Part shown: piece by piece, positions 1 to 9,333 of the stretch
Numbering within the stretch: the stretch's first letter is position 1
How the letters are laid out: each line of letters starts with the position of its first letter
From: Streptomyces sp. MP131-18
GTDB taxonomy: Bacteria > Actinomycetota > Actinomycetes > Streptomycetales > Streptomycetaceae
Direction: 5' to 3'
Assembly (NCBI RefSeq): GCF_001984575.1
Contig: NZ_LZNS01000001.1
Coordinates: 1,376,238 to 1,440,237, forward strand
Length of the DNA: 64,000 nt
Translations under genes and position numbers: made by a program
Notes under the pieces: generated by a model
Told to the model about the DNA's origin: nothing
The model's database searches: none
The model's input: the letters and a program-made list of their open reading frames with translations, nothing else

Positions 1-2255
1 AGGAGGCCGTGAACCGCCTGTCCGCGGACACCGGCGTCCTGTTCGTCGTCTCCGCGGGGAATGACGGGCCCCGGCCGGGCACGCTCGGTTCCCCCGGGAC
101 CGCCGACGCGGCGCTCACCGTCGGCTCGGTCGACGAGGACGACGCGCTGGCCACCTCCTCCTCCATCGGCCCGCGCCTGGGGGACTCGGCCGTGAAGCCC
201 GATCTGACCGCCCCCGGCGTCGACATCGCCGCGGCGGCGGCCGAGGGCAGCTACCTCGCGGACGGGCAGGAGCCGGTCGCCGAGGGCTACATGAATCTGT
301 CGGGCACCTCGATGGCGGCGCCGCATGTGGCGGGGGCCGCGGCGCTGCTGGCGCAGCAGCATCCGGACTGGTCGGGCGACCGGCTGAAGGCGGCGCTGGT
401 GGCGTCGGCCGATCCCGTCGCGGGCTACGGCGCGTTCCAGCAGGGGGCCGGGCGCACCGACGTCTCCCGCGCCGTCGGGCAGACGGTCGTGGCCGAGCCG
501 GTCTCCGTCGGTTTCGGCGAGCAGGAGTGGCCGCACGCGGACAACGAGCCGGTCACCAGGGAGCTGACCTACCGCAATCTCGGTACCGAGGACGTCACCC
601 TCGACCTGTCCGTCGAGGCCGTCGGGCCGGACGGTTCGCCCGCGCCCGCGGACATGTTCCGCCTGGGCGCCGATACGGTGACCGTTCCCGCGGGCGGCAC
701 CGCCGCGGTCGAGGCCACGGCCCGCACCGCCCTGGACGAGACCGCCCCCATCGGCGGCTACAGCATGTACGTGACCGCGACCGGTGGCGGCCAGAGCGTG
801 GGCGTCGCCGGCGGCATCGACCTGCTCCGGGAGTTCCACGAGGTGACGCTCGAAGGCATCGGGCTCGACGGCGGGATGCCGGAGAGCTGGTGGCTGAACG
901 TGTACGACCTCACCACGGGCGAAATCCTGGAGGTCCCCGGCGATCCGGCCGACGGCACCTGGCGCCTCCGGCTGCCCGCCGACCACGACTATCTGCTGAT
1001 CTCCACCATGGGCGGGGACGGTTACAGCAACCGGCAGACCGTGTCGCTGCCCGGGCTCGCCGAGGACACCGCGGTCCCCCTCGACGCCCGCGCGGCCGAG
1101 CCGATCGACCTCACGGTCCCCGACCCCGATGCCGAGCGGTTCTACACCTTCGCCAACATCGCCCTGCCGTCCTTCGGGACGAACCTGGGCTGGGAGGACT
1201 ACGGCCCCGACACCTTGATACTCACCCAGCACATCGGGCCCGCGCTGCCACAGGACGAGCTGATCGCCGGTTTCCAGGCGTCGTGGACCGGTGGCGAGGA
1301 CGCCGAGTACCACGCGGTGATCGAGCGGGCCGGCTCCCAGTTCACCGGCCACGAGCAGCACTTCACCCACGAGGACCTCGCCGAGCTGCGGCTCGTGCAG
1401 GGCGCGCCGACCGAGGGCGCCACGGGGCGGCTGGAGGTGTCGGGCAGCCGCCGCGGCGCTTTGGGGCCCAGCCGCGACCTGCCCGCCGACACGACGCTGT
1501 ACCTGACCGGTGGCACCTGGTCCTACACCCTGACCCTGTCCGGTCCGGGCGAAGCGGGCTCGTTGAGCGTGTACGCACGGGAGGTCACGGCGGGCGAGAC
1601 CTACGCGGACGTGCTGGGGGTCGGGGTCTTCGCGCCGGTCGTGCCGCCCGGTGGCGGGATTCGGCGCGCAGGCGACCGGCTCGACGTCGGCCTCACCACC
1701 GTGACGGACGGCGCGGGGCACCAGGCTTACCTGTCCGGCGGCCACGGCACCGCCACGCTCTCCTACGACGGCGAGGTGATCCACACACAGGACGACTTCA
1801 TCCGCGGCTGGGCCGGCTTCGACGTGCCGTCCGCGGAGGGCCGTTACGAGCTGACCACGACGGCCGAGCGGCCTGATGCCGGGGTGAGCACGCGGATCTC
1901 CGCGACGTTCGGCTTCACCTCCGCCTCCGTGCCGGACGGCGAGGAGCAGGTGCTCCCGGTCTCGCTGGTACGCTTCGCACCGGCGCTGGCGCCGGACAGT
2001 TCCGCGCCGGCCGGGCAGGAGATGCGGGTGCCGGTGTCCGTCGAGGGCGCGGCGGCCGGGGACGGGCTCGCGTCGCTCACCGTCGAGGTGTCCTACGACG
2101 GCGGCGGCACATGGCAGGAGACGCCCGTCACCGACGGCGGCATATCCGTGACCAACCCCGCGGCGGGCGGTTCGGTGTCGTTCCGCGCCGAGGTGGCAGA
2201 CCGTTCCGGCGGCACGACCGAGCTGACCCTCATCGACGCCTACCGGACCGTGTGA
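1..2255 (+). CDS. Subtilisin-like serine protease (S8), 5' end outside window
   Basis: This is the C-terminal part of a secreted subtilase; its reading frame is open through the left window edge, so the signal peptide, propeptide and the catalytic Asp and His lie outside. Visible are the oxyanion-hole Asn in SAGND (about nt 51-65) and the catalytic Ser in GTSMAAPHVAG (Ser codon 309-311). About 600 residues follow the protease core. They begin with a beta-rich region resembling the Fn3-like domain of S8 proteases, followed by further beta-rich sequence, so it is a large multidomain extracellular enzyme. A strong hairpin follows the stop. The family assignment is secure; the substrate is unknown. 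Confidence 0.9.
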   Translation, partial: EAVNRLSADTGVLFVVSAGNDGPRPGTLGSPGTADAALTVGSVDEDDALATSSSIGPRLGDSAVKPDLTAPGVDIAAAAAEGSYLADGQEPVAEGYMNLSGTSMAAPHVAGAAALLAQQHPDWSGDRLKAALVASADPVAGYGAFQQGAGRTDVSRAVGQTVVAEPVSVGFGEQEWPHADNEPVTRELTYRNLGTEDVTLDLSVEAVGPDGSPAPADMFRLGADTVTVPAGGTAAVEATARTALDETAPIGGYSMYVTATGGGQSVGVAGGIDLLREFHEVTLEGIGLDGGMPESWWLNVYDLTTGEILEVPGDPADGTWRLRLPADHDYLLISTMGGDGYSNRQTVSLPGLAEDTAVPLDARAAEPIDLTVPDPDAERFYTFANIALPSFGTNLGWEDYGPDTLILTQHIGPALPQDELIAGFQASWTGGEDAEYHAVIERAGSQFTGHEQHFTHEDLAELRLVQGAPTEGATGRLEVSGSRRGALGPSRDLPADTTLYLTGGTWSYTLTLSGPGEAGSLSVYAREVTAGETYADVLGVGVFAPVVPPGGGIRRAGDRLDVGLTTVTDGAGHQAYLSGGHGTATLSYDGEVIHTQDDFIRGWAGFDVPSAEGRYELTTTAERPDAGVSTRISATFGFTSASVPDGEEQVLPVSLVRFAPALAPDSSAPAGQEMRVPVSVEGAAAGDGLASLTVEVSYDGGGTWQETPVTDGGISVTNPAAGGSVSFRAEVADRSGGTTELTLIDAYRTV

Positions 2256-2259
2256 GCGC

Positions 2260-2304
2260 GCTTCGCGGGCGCGGGCTCCTCACGGCTGTCCGCGCCCGCG
2301 AAGC
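2260..2304 (+). terminator. Probable intrinsic terminator after the subtilase
   Basis: Perfect 15-bp inverted repeat: arms 2260-2274 and 2290-2304, 15-nt loop, starting 5 bases after the stop codon. There is no T-tract, as is usual in actinomycetes. Confidence 0.7.
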
Positions 2305-2478
2305 ACCCCGTTCGCCCGGGGGAACAGGCGACCGGACCAGGCGATCGGGACGGCCGCGGAAAAGCCGTGCCCACAGCACGCGGGCCATATGCGCCGGGTG
2401 CCGCGAGCCCGTCACGACTGTGTATCCGAACCGGCCCCCGACTGGTCGCGCACTCGGCCGGTCCATAAGGATGGGCCT

Positions 2479-4020
2479 ATGCCAAGTGACGGGATTCATG
2501 CCGACGACACCACCAGCTACTCCCTGCCGGCGCCGACGCAGCCGATGGACCGGAGCGGTGGGCGCGCGGCCGACGATGACCGGTTGCTGGGTGGGCGCTA
2601 CCGGTTGATGAATCGGCTCGGCCACGGTGGCATGGGGACGGTATGGCGCGCGCACGACGAGTTGATGGACCGGGAGGTCGCGGTGAAGGAGCCGCGAATC
2701 CCGGACACCGTCCCCGAGCGGCAACGCGCGACGCTGCACGAGCGGATGCAACGTGAGGCACGGGCCGCGGCCCGCATCAGTCACGCCTCGGTCATCACCC
2801 TCCACGACGTGGTGGTCGTGGAGAACCAGCCGTGGCTGGTGATGGAGCTGGTGCGCGGCGAGTCCCTCGCCGACGTGCTGGAGACCGGGACGGTCGACGT
2901 GCGCGAGGCGGCCCGCATCGGGCTCGCGGTGCTCGACGGCCTGACGGCCGCGCACGACGTGGGCGTGACGCACCGGGACGTGAAGCCGGCGAACGTGCTG
3001 CTCAGCAAGGACGGCCGGGTGGTGCTGACGGATTTCGGCATCGCGCAGATGGAGGGCGAGCAGGGGCTGACCGACACCGGTTCGCTGATCGGCTCCCCCG
3101 AGTTCATGGCCCCGGAGCAGGCGCTGGGCCAGCGCCCCGGGCCGAAGTCCGACCTGTGGGCGCTCGGGGTACTGCTGTACGTCGCGGTCGAGGGGGTGTC
3201 GCCGTTCCGGCGGAACAACACCGCCGCCACGTTCCAGGCGGTGATGTCCGCGGAGCCGCAGCGCCCGGTGCGGGCCGCGGGCCCGCTGGGCGAGCTGATC
3301 GTGCGGCTGCTCGACAAGACTCCGGCCGCCCGCCCCGACGCCCCCGAGATCCGCGGCGTCCTGCGCGCCGTCGTCACCCCGCCGCCGCTGCCGCCCACCC
3401 GCACGGCCGTCATGCCCGCCGCCACCGGCCCGTGGCACGTCGGCCGGAAGATGCTGGTGGCGCTCGTCGCCGGCGGGCTCGCCGTGGTGCTCGCGGCAAC
3501 GCTCCTGGTGGTGCTGCGCCCCTCGGGGGACGACGGCGAGGAGACAGTCTGGGAAACGCGGGAGGAGTCCGCTTTCCAAATGAACATCGCCGTTCCCGAG
3601 GGCTATACACGCAGCATCGACGAGGACGACGAGGACCACATCCTCTTCACCTCGCCGGACGGCATTTACCTCATCGAGGTGTGGCTGCGGCGCGACGAGA
3701 CACGGGGCTCCCTCCAGGCCGCGGGTGCGCAGCTGGGGCATTTCCAGGAGCTGTCGACGTACGACGAGGTGGACGGCGACCACTCGGAAACGGAGTTCCA
3801 GGGCCGCGAGGCCGCGGAAATGACCGTGGTGACGCAGGAATCCGATTTCGACGGGCCGCTGCCGCGCCAGCAGCGGATGGCCCTGTTCTACGGCCTGGAG
3901 GACGAGACGCTGATGTGGCGCGTCCAGGTCTTCATGCCGGGTGAGGACGGTCCCGCCAAGACGTACGGCGAGGAGCTGTACGCGGAGGTCGTGGAGCGGC
4001 TGGAGCTGGACACCGACTGA
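2479..4020 (+). CDS. Transmembrane serine/threonine protein kinase (Hanks type)
   Basis: A 513-residue membrane kinase. The N-terminal kinase domain has the glycine loop LGHGGMGTVW, VAVKEP lysine, HRDVKPAN catalytic loop, DFGIAQ and MAPEQ. A proline-rich linker leads to one transmembrane helix at about residues 325-347 and a roughly 165-residue extracellular domain without PASTA repeats. The start chosen is ATG 2479, preceded by TAAGG at 8 bases; upstream in-frame starts lack such a site. It stands alone between two terminator/leader regions. Kinase activity is supported by intact motifs; targets and ligand of the outer domain are unknown. Confidence 0.93.
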   Translation: MPSDGIHADDTTSYSLPAPTQPMDRSGGRAADDDRLLGGRYRLMNRLGHGGMGTVWRAHDELMDREVAVKEPRIPDTVPERQRATLHERMQREARAAARISHASVITLHDVVVVENQPWLVMELVRGESLADVLETGTVDVREAARIGLAVLDGLTAAHDVGVTHRDVKPANVLLSKDGRVVLTDFGIAQMEGEQGLTDTGSLIGSPEFMAPEQALGQRPGPKSDLWALGVLLYVAVEGVSPFRRNNTAATFQAVMSAEPQRPVRAAGPLGELIVRLLDKTPAARPDAPEIRGVLRAVVTPPPLPPTRTAVMPAATGPWHVGRKMLVALVAGGLAVVLAATLLVVLRPSGDDGEETVWETREESAFQMNIAVPEGYTRSIDEDDEDHILFTSPDGIYLIEVWLRRDETRGSLQAAGAQLGHFQELSTYDEVDGDHSETEFQGREAAEMTVVTQESDFDGPLPRQQRMALFYGLEDETLMWRVQVFMPGEDGPAKTYGEELYAEVVERLELDTD

Positions 4021-4311
4021 GGGGCACGGCACCAGGCCGCAGTCGCACCGAGGCGTGCCGGCGGGCGGCGGTGGCCACGTCCGGTCCCGGGTCCCGGGTC
4101 CCGGGGGTGAACGCTTCGGCATCTCACGGTCGTTCCCGGTGGTGGCCGAGCCGTCGGACGCGGGCGCACCGACGCGTACCGCCGACCGGCCGCCCGTGCC
4201 CGGCCGTTCGACCGCGGACGGGCAGCAATCGAACGCGGGGCGGCGCGGCGTTCCGGCCCGGCAGGCAGGCAGGCGGACGTCGCTGCCGGGCCCGTGCGAT
4301 CCTGGGATGCT
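4021..4311. other. Intergenic region with short tandem repeats
   Basis: No gene is supported here. It contains three tandem copies of GGTCCCG (about 4083-4105) and four AGGC units (about 4260-4275) just before the DeoR-type regulator. No clear -35/-10 pair was found. Confidence 0.4.
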
Positions 4312-5133
4312 GTGAGCGATCCCACTGCCGCCGAAGGCGCCCGGCGCAATCCGGAGTTGCGCCGCGTGGCGATGCGCAGGCAGGTGGCCGAGGCGGGTTT
4401 CGTCCGGGTGGACGCGCTGGCCCGGCACTACGGCGTGAGCATCATGACCGTGCACCGCGACCTGGACGAGCTGGAGCGGCGGGGGTTCCTGCACAAGGTG
4501 CGCGGGGGTGCGACCAGCGCGCCCACCACGACGTTCCACGGCGACCTCGAACACCGGATGCAGGCCCAGGTCGAGGCGAAGCAGGCGATCGCGCGCGAAG
4601 TGCTGGCGAGCGAGGTCGAGCCGGGCCGGATCGTCGCGCTGGACGACAGCACGACGTCGCTGATGCTGGCGCGGCTGCTGCCGGAGCGCGCGCCGCTGAC
4701 GGTGGTCACGCACTTCCTCCCGGTGGTGCGGGCGCTCGCGGCGCAGCCCGGTATCGAACTGGTGGGTCTCGGCGGCCGTTACGACGCGGCGTACGACTCG
4801 TTCCTCGGCCGCGCGACCGCGGACGCGGCGGCGGCGCTGAGCCCCGACGTGCTGTTCCTGTCGACCACGGCGGTCGCGGACGGGGTCTGTTACCTCCAGT
4901 CGCTGAATACGACGATCACGCGGCGGGCGCTGGTCGCCTCGGCGGCGCGCACCGTCGCGATGATCGACCACACCAAGTTCGACCGCAGGGCTCCGCACCG
5001 GCTGGTGGGGATAGCGGAGCTCGACCGGGTGGTCGTCGACGGGGGGACGCCGTCCAGGACGGTGCTCGAACTGCGCGCGCGGGGTGCCCGGATCGACGTG
5101 GTCGACGGCGTCCGAGGCTGCGACGTCATGTGA
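4312..5133 (+). CDS. DeoR/GlpR-family transcriptional regulator
   Basis: A 273-residue sugar-phosphate-responsive repressor type. The N-terminal winged helix contains HYGVSIMTVHRDLDELERRG followed by the family hallmark KVRGGA. The remainder is the DeoRC sensor domain (DDSTTSLMLARLL, VVTHF, GGRYD, DHTKFDR). Start is uncertain: GTG 4312 is used, GTG 4294 is in frame, and neither has a strong Shine-Dalgarno. It lies immediately upstream of, and in line with, the two-kinase sugar operon and is its likely regulator. Confidence 0.88.
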   Translation: MSDPTAAEGARRNPELRRVAMRRQVAEAGFVRVDALARHYGVSIMTVHRDLDELERRGFLHKVRGGATSAPTTTFHGDLEHRMQAQVEAKQAIAREVLASEVEPGRIVALDDSTTSLMLARLLPERAPLTVVTHFLPVVRALAAQPGIELVGLGGRYDAAYDSFLGRATADAAAALSPDVLFLSTTAVADGVCYLQSLNTTITRRALVASAARTVAMIDHTKFDRRAPHRLVGIAELDRVVVDGGTPSRTVLELRARGARIDVVDGVRGCDVM

Positions 5134-5223
5134 AGTTCACCTGCGGAACGCGCCCCCCGTGGCGTGTGCCTGACACTCCTAGCTGCTGTTTCCGTTCCCG
5201 GCCCCGTCGGCGCCACCAAGATC

Positions 5224-5236
5224 AATGTTAAATGTT
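5224..5236. promoter_or_regulatory. AATGTT direct repeat, candidate DeoR operator
   Basis: Two AATGTT copies (5224-5229 and 5231-5236) lie 7 bp apart in an unusually AT-rich patch about 70 bp upstream of the first kinase gene. Position and composition fit an operator; binding is inferred. Confidence 0.3.
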
Positions 5237-5303
5237 GCGAAATCCCGGCAGCCTGCGTGTAATACGCCTCACTTCGGACTCGGTCGGGGAAGAGGTGCGG
5301 CAG

Positions 5304-6800
5304 GTGGCGGTGAACGAACCCGTTGCGGTGTGCGTGGACGCCGGCACGACGATGATCAAGGCGGTCGTGTTCGGCGACGACGGACGTGAACTCGCGGTGT
5401 TCCGGCGGGAGACGGCGGTCGGCCACCCGCGCGGGGACCGGGCCGAGCAGGACATGGCCGCGGTGTGGGACGCGGTCGTCGCCGCGGCGGGCGAGGCGAT
5501 CGCCCACGCCGCCAGGCCCGTACGGCTGCTCGCGGTCACCGCCCAGGGCGACGGCGCCTGGCTCGTGGACCGGGACCACCGGCCGGTGCGGCCCGCCGTG
5601 CTGTGGAACGACGCCCGCGCGGCCGGCATCGTCCGCGCGTGGCGTTCCGACGGCGTCCTCGAACGCGCCTTCCGCGACAACGCCTCGCTGACCAACGCCG
5701 GGCTGCCGAACGCGATCCTGCGGGTGCTCGCCGCGGAGGAGCCGGACGCGCTGGCCGCCGCGCACGCCGTACTGACCTGCGGCAGCTGGCTCTTCCTGCG
5801 GCTGACCGGGGTGCTGGGCATCGACGCCTCCGAGGCGTCCGCCCCCTGGCTCGACATCCGCACCCGCGGCTACTCCGACGCCCTGCTCGCCGCCTACGGG
5901 CTCACCGCGCACCGCGGGCTGCTGCCGCCGCTGCTCACCGGGGCCGACCAGGTCGGGGCGCTGACCGCGCGGGCCGCGGACGAACTGGGCCTCGCGCCCG
6001 GCACGCCCGTGGTGCTCGCGCCGTACGACATCGTCTCCACCGCGCTCGGCACCGGTGCCACCGCGGTCGGCCAGGCGGCCTGTGTGCTGGGCACCACGCT
6101 GTGCACCGAGGTCCTGATCGACGCGCCCGCACCGGACGGCGAACCCTCGGGGCTCACCCTCGACTTCGGCGTGCCAGGACTGCTGATGCGCGCCTTCCCC
6201 ACTCTCGCCGGCACCGGCGTCCTCGACTGGACGGTCGGGCTGCTCGGCCTGCGCGACCACGACCAGCTGTCCGCGCTGGCCGCCGCGGTGCCGCCGGGCG
6301 CGGCGGGGCTGCGGGTGCTGCCCTACCTGTCGCCCGCGGGCGAACGGGCGCCGTTCCTCGACGCCGCGGCCAGCGGCCTGGTCACCGGCATGCTGTTCTC
6401 CCACGGGCGCGAACACCTCGCCCGCGCCGTGTTCGAAGGGCTGGCACACGTCATCAGGGACTGCCTCGACGCGGCCCCCGGCCGCCCCGCCGAGCTGCGC
6501 CTGTGCGGCGGCGGCACGGCAAGTGCCCTGTGGTGCCAGCTGATAGCGGACGTCACCGGCGTACCCACCACCGCAACCCAGGACTCGGAGGTCGGCGCGA
6601 AGGGCGCCCTGCTCTTCGCGCTGACCGCGCTGGGCGACTACCGGGACCTGACCGCGGCGGCCTCGGCACTGGTCCGCCCCGGGCGGCGCTTCGATCCCGA
6701 GCCGGCGCTGCGCGACCTCCACGAACGCGAGCACGCGGAGTTCCTCGCCAGCAGGGAGCTCGCCGCCACCCGCTGGACCGGCTGGCGCGCCCATGTCTGA
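5304..6800 (+). CDS. FGGY-family carbohydrate kinase (first of pair)
   Basis: A 498-residue sugar kinase of the xylulokinase/gluconokinase superfamily. The N-terminal ATPase-fold phosphate loop is CVDAGTTMIKAVVF; a second actin-like half has the LCGGGTASALWCQLIADVTG motif. GTG 5304 is chosen because GGGGAAGAGG lies about 8 bases upstream; GTG 5310 is an alternative. It overlaps the next kinase by 8 bp, so the two are translationally coupled. The sugar is not identifiable from sequence. Having two FGGY kinases in one operon suggests two related substrates or a heteromeric arrangement, which is inference. Confidence 0.9.
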   Translation: MAVNEPVAVCVDAGTTMIKAVVFGDDGRELAVFRRETAVGHPRGDRAEQDMAAVWDAVVAAAGEAIAHAARPVRLLAVTAQGDGAWLVDRDHRPVRPAVLWNDARAAGIVRAWRSDGVLERAFRDNASLTNAGLPNAILRVLAAEEPDALAAAHAVLTCGSWLFLRLTGVLGIDASEASAPWLDIRTRGYSDALLAAYGLTAHRGLLPPLLTGADQVGALTARAADELGLAPGTPVVLAPYDIVSTALGTGATAVGQAACVLGTTLCTEVLIDAPAPDGEPSGLTLDFGVPGLLMRAFPTLAGTGVLDWTVGLLGLRDHDQLSALAAAVPPGAAGLRVLPYLSPAGERAPFLDAAASGLVTGMLFSHGREHLARAVFEGLAHVIRDCLDAAPGRPAELRLCGGGTASALWCQLIADVTGVPTTATQDSEVGAKGALLFALTALGDYRDLTAAASALVRPGRRFDPEPALRDLHEREHAEFLASRELAATRWTGWRAHV

Positions 6801-8268
6801 GCCCGTGTGGATGGGGGTCGACCTGGGCACGCAGAGTGTCCGCGCGCTGGCGGTCGACGGCCGGGGCCGCACCGTCGCCGCCGCGTCCCGCCCGCTGCGC
6901 GGCCGCCGGGACGGGCCCCGGCACGAACAGGACCCGGCCGCCTGGTGGGACCTGGCCGCGGACGCGCTCGGCGAGTTGACGGCCGCGCTCGGCCGCCGCC
7001 CCATCGGCGCCCTCGCGGTGTGCGCGACCTCGGGAACCGTGCTGCTGACCGGCCCCGACGGCGGCCCGCGCACCCCCGGCCTGATGTACGACGACACCCG
7101 CGCCGGGGCGCTGGCCGCCGAGGCGCAGGACGCGGGCGCCGCGCGGTGGGGGCGCCTGGGGTACCGGATGCAGCCGACGTGGGCGCTGCCGAAGCTGCTG
7201 TGGTGGCGCGACCGCGGCCTGCTCGGCGGCGGCGTCCGCCTCGTTCACCAGCCGGACGTGGTGACCTCCGCGCTGGTCGGGCATCCGGTGCCGAGCGATT
7301 CCAGCCACGCGCTGAAGACCGGGTACGACCTGCTGGGGGAACGCTGGCCCGCGGAGGTGCTGGCGCGGCTGCGCGTCGACCCCGCGGTGCTGCCCGAGGT
7401 GGTCCGCCCGGGAACGGTGCTCGGCCACGTGTGCCGGACCGCCGCGGCGCGCACCGGGCTGCCGGCGGGCACCCCGGTGATCGCGGGCATGACCGATGGC
7501 TGCGCGGCGCAGCTGGCCGCCGGCGCGGTGGGCGTCGGCGAGTGGAACGCGGTGCTGGGAACCACCCTGACCCTCAAGGGAGTCAGCACCTCGCTCCCCC
7601 ACGACCCGACCGGCGCCGTCTACTCCCACCGCGCCCCGCACGGCGATCTGTGGCTGCCGGGCGGCGCGTCGAGCACCGGCGCGGGCGCGGTCCGCGCGCT
7701 GTTCCCCGGTGCGGACCTCGACGCGCTGACGGCCGCGGCGGCGCGGGTGCGCGACGTGCCGCTCTGCTATCCGCTGGCCGGGCACGGGGAGCGGTTCCCC
7801 TTCGTGGCGCCGCAGGCGCGCGGATTCCTCGGCGACGGGCCGCTGGCCCGCCCGCATGACGCGGCGGACGCGGCGACGGCGTTCGCCGCGGTCTGCACCG
7901 GGGTCGCGCACATAGAACGGCTGTCCTTCCACGTGCTGGCACGGGCGGGCTCGGAAGTCGGCGGGCCCGTCACGTTCACCGGCGGCGCGGCCCGCAACGC
8001 GTGGTGGAACCAGCTCCGCTGCGACATGCTCGGCGTGCCGGTGCGGCTGCCCGCCAACCCGGAACCCGCCCTCGGCATGGCCGTGCTCGCCGCGGGGGCC
8101 CTCACCGGCGGCGTGCCCGCCGCGGCCCGGCGCCTGGTGCGGGTCCGGCGCACGCTCGAACCCGATCCGGCGCGCACCGCCGCGCTCACGCCCGCCTACC
8201 ACGCGTTCGTCCGCCTGCTGGCCGAACGCGGCTGGCTCGACCCCCGGTTCGCCACCGGCGCCGGATGA
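6793..8268 (+). CDS. FGGY-family carbohydrate kinase (second of pair)
   Basis: A 491-residue FGGY kinase diverged from its neighbour. It has the phosphate loop GVDLGTQSVRALAVD, a TDGCAAQLAAGAVGVGEWNAV central segment and the C-terminal TGGAARNAWWNQLRCDMLG adenosine motif. Its start overlaps the upstream kinase stop. The closest functional classes by motif are xylulokinase-like enzymes; substrate unknown. It is part of the operon with dehydrogenase, phosphatase and ABC importer. Confidence 0.9.
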   Translation: MSEPVWMGVDLGTQSVRALAVDGRGRTVAAASRPLRGRRDGPRHEQDPAAWWDLAADALGELTAALGRRPIGALAVCATSGTVLLTGPDGGPRTPGLMYDDTRAGALAAEAQDAGAARWGRLGYRMQPTWALPKLLWWRDRGLLGGGVRLVHQPDVVTSALVGHPVPSDSSHALKTGYDLLGERWPAEVLARLRVDPAVLPEVVRPGTVLGHVCRTAAARTGLPAGTPVIAGMTDGCAAQLAAGAVGVGEWNAVLGTTLTLKGVSTSLPHDPTGAVYSHRAPHGDLWLPGGASSTGAGAVRALFPGADLDALTAAAARVRDVPLCYPLAGHGERFPFVAPQARGFLGDGPLARPHDAADAATAFAAVCTGVAHIERLSFHVLARAGSEVGGPVTFTGGAARNAWWNQLRCDMLGVPVRLPANPEPALGMAVLAAGALTGGVPAAARRLVRVRRTLEPDPARTAALTPAYHAFVRLLAERGWLDPRFATGAG

Positions 8269-8286
8269 CTCAGGAAGGGAACCACC

Positions 8287-9333
8287 GTGCCAGAACCGAT
8301 CCGGGTGCTCGTCGCCGGTGACGACTTCGTGCTGAACCGGCTCATGACCGACGCGCTGCACGCGGACAGCGGCCCCGCGCCGTGGGACGTGCGCGAACTG
8401 CACCTGCCCTGGCCGCACGTGCCGTTCGGCCGGGTCGCCGAGGTCGACGAGGCGTCGGGCTCCGAGGAGCAGCTCATCGAGGCCCTGCGCGGGGCCCGGG
8501 TGTGCCTGACGCAGATGGCGCCGCTGACCCGCCGGGTCCTGACCGCCTGCCCCGAGCTCGAACTGTTCGCCGTCTCCCGCGGCGGCCCGGTGAACGCCGA
8601 CCTCGACGCCGCGACCCGGCACGGCGTCGCGGTCACGTTCGCCCCCGGGCGCAACGCCGAGTCGACCGCGGAGCACACGCTCGGCCTGATGCTCGCGGCG
8701 ATGCGCCGCATCCCGCAGGCACACGCCGGGATGCTCGCCGGCCGCTGGGACAGCGGCCTGTTCGCCTACGAGGCCACCGGTCTCGAAATCGCGGGCAGCA
8801 CGGTCGGCCTGGTCGGGGCGGGCGCGATCGGCGGCCGGGTGGCGGCGGCGCTGGTGGCGCTCGGCGCCGAGGTCCTGGTGACGGACCCGTATGTGGAACG
8901 TTCCGCGCTGCCGGCCGGAGTGCGGGCCGTCTCCCTGGACGAACTGCTGGCCCGCGCCACGGTGGTCTCCCTCCACGCGCGCCTCACCGACGAGACCGCG
9001 GGGCTCATCGGCGCGGACCAGATCCGCGCGATGCGGCCCGGCTCCGTGCTGATCAACTGCGCGCGCGGCGGCCTGCTCGACTACACCGCGCTGGCCGCCG
9101 CGCTGCGCGCGGGGCACCTGTTCGCCGCGGGCCTGGACGTCTACGACGTGGAGCCGCTGCCGGCCGGCCACCCGCTGCGCGACGCGCCCCACGTGGTGCT
9201 CACGCCGCACCTGGCGGGCGCCAGCCGGGCCGTCGCGGAGCGCGCGGCGCGCATGGTCGCGGCCGAAGCGGGCCGCTGGCTGCGCGGCGAACCGCTGCTG
9301 CACCGCGCCAACCCGGTGGCGGCGCACCCATGA
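8287..9333 (+). CDS. D-isomer-specific 2-hydroxyacid dehydrogenase
   Basis: A 348-residue NAD(P)-dependent oxidoreductase. The Rossmann motif is VGLVGAGAIGGRVAAAL; the catalytic Arg is in NCARGGLLD, the Glu in DVYDVEPLP and the His in LTPHLAG, so all three active-site residues are present. GTG start with AGGAAGGG upstream. The stop overlaps the next ATG as ATGA. In this operon it probably oxidises or reduces a sugar-acid intermediate; the exact substrate is not evident. Confidence 0.9.
   Translation: MPEPIRVLVAGDDFVLNRLMTDALHADSGPAPWDVRELHLPWPHVPFGRVAEVDEASGSEEQLIEALRGARVCLTQMAPLTRRVLTACPELELFAVSRGGPVNADLDAATRHGVAVTFAPGRNAESTAEHTLGLMLAAMRRIPQAHAGMLAGRWDSGLFAYEATGLEIAGSTVGLVGAGAIGGRVAAALVALGAEVLVTDPYVERSALPAGVRAVSLDELLARATVVSLHARLTDETAGLIGADQIRAMRPGSVLINCARGGLLDYTALAAALRAGHLFAAGLDVYDVEPLPAGHPLRDAPHVVLTPHLAGASRAVAERAARMVAAEAGRWLRGEPLLHRANPVAAHP

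Noticed and set aside
2230..4998. 922-codon open frame on the minus strand
   Set aside because: Antisense to a complete kinase gene and a DeoR gene; His/Arg/Gly-rich low-complexity translation typical of shadows in high-GC DNA.
4890..9327. Two long minus-strand frames (735 and 924 codons)
   Set aside because: Exactly antisense to the FGGY kinases, dehydrogenase and phosphatase; no domain, no ribosome site, biased low-complexity composition.
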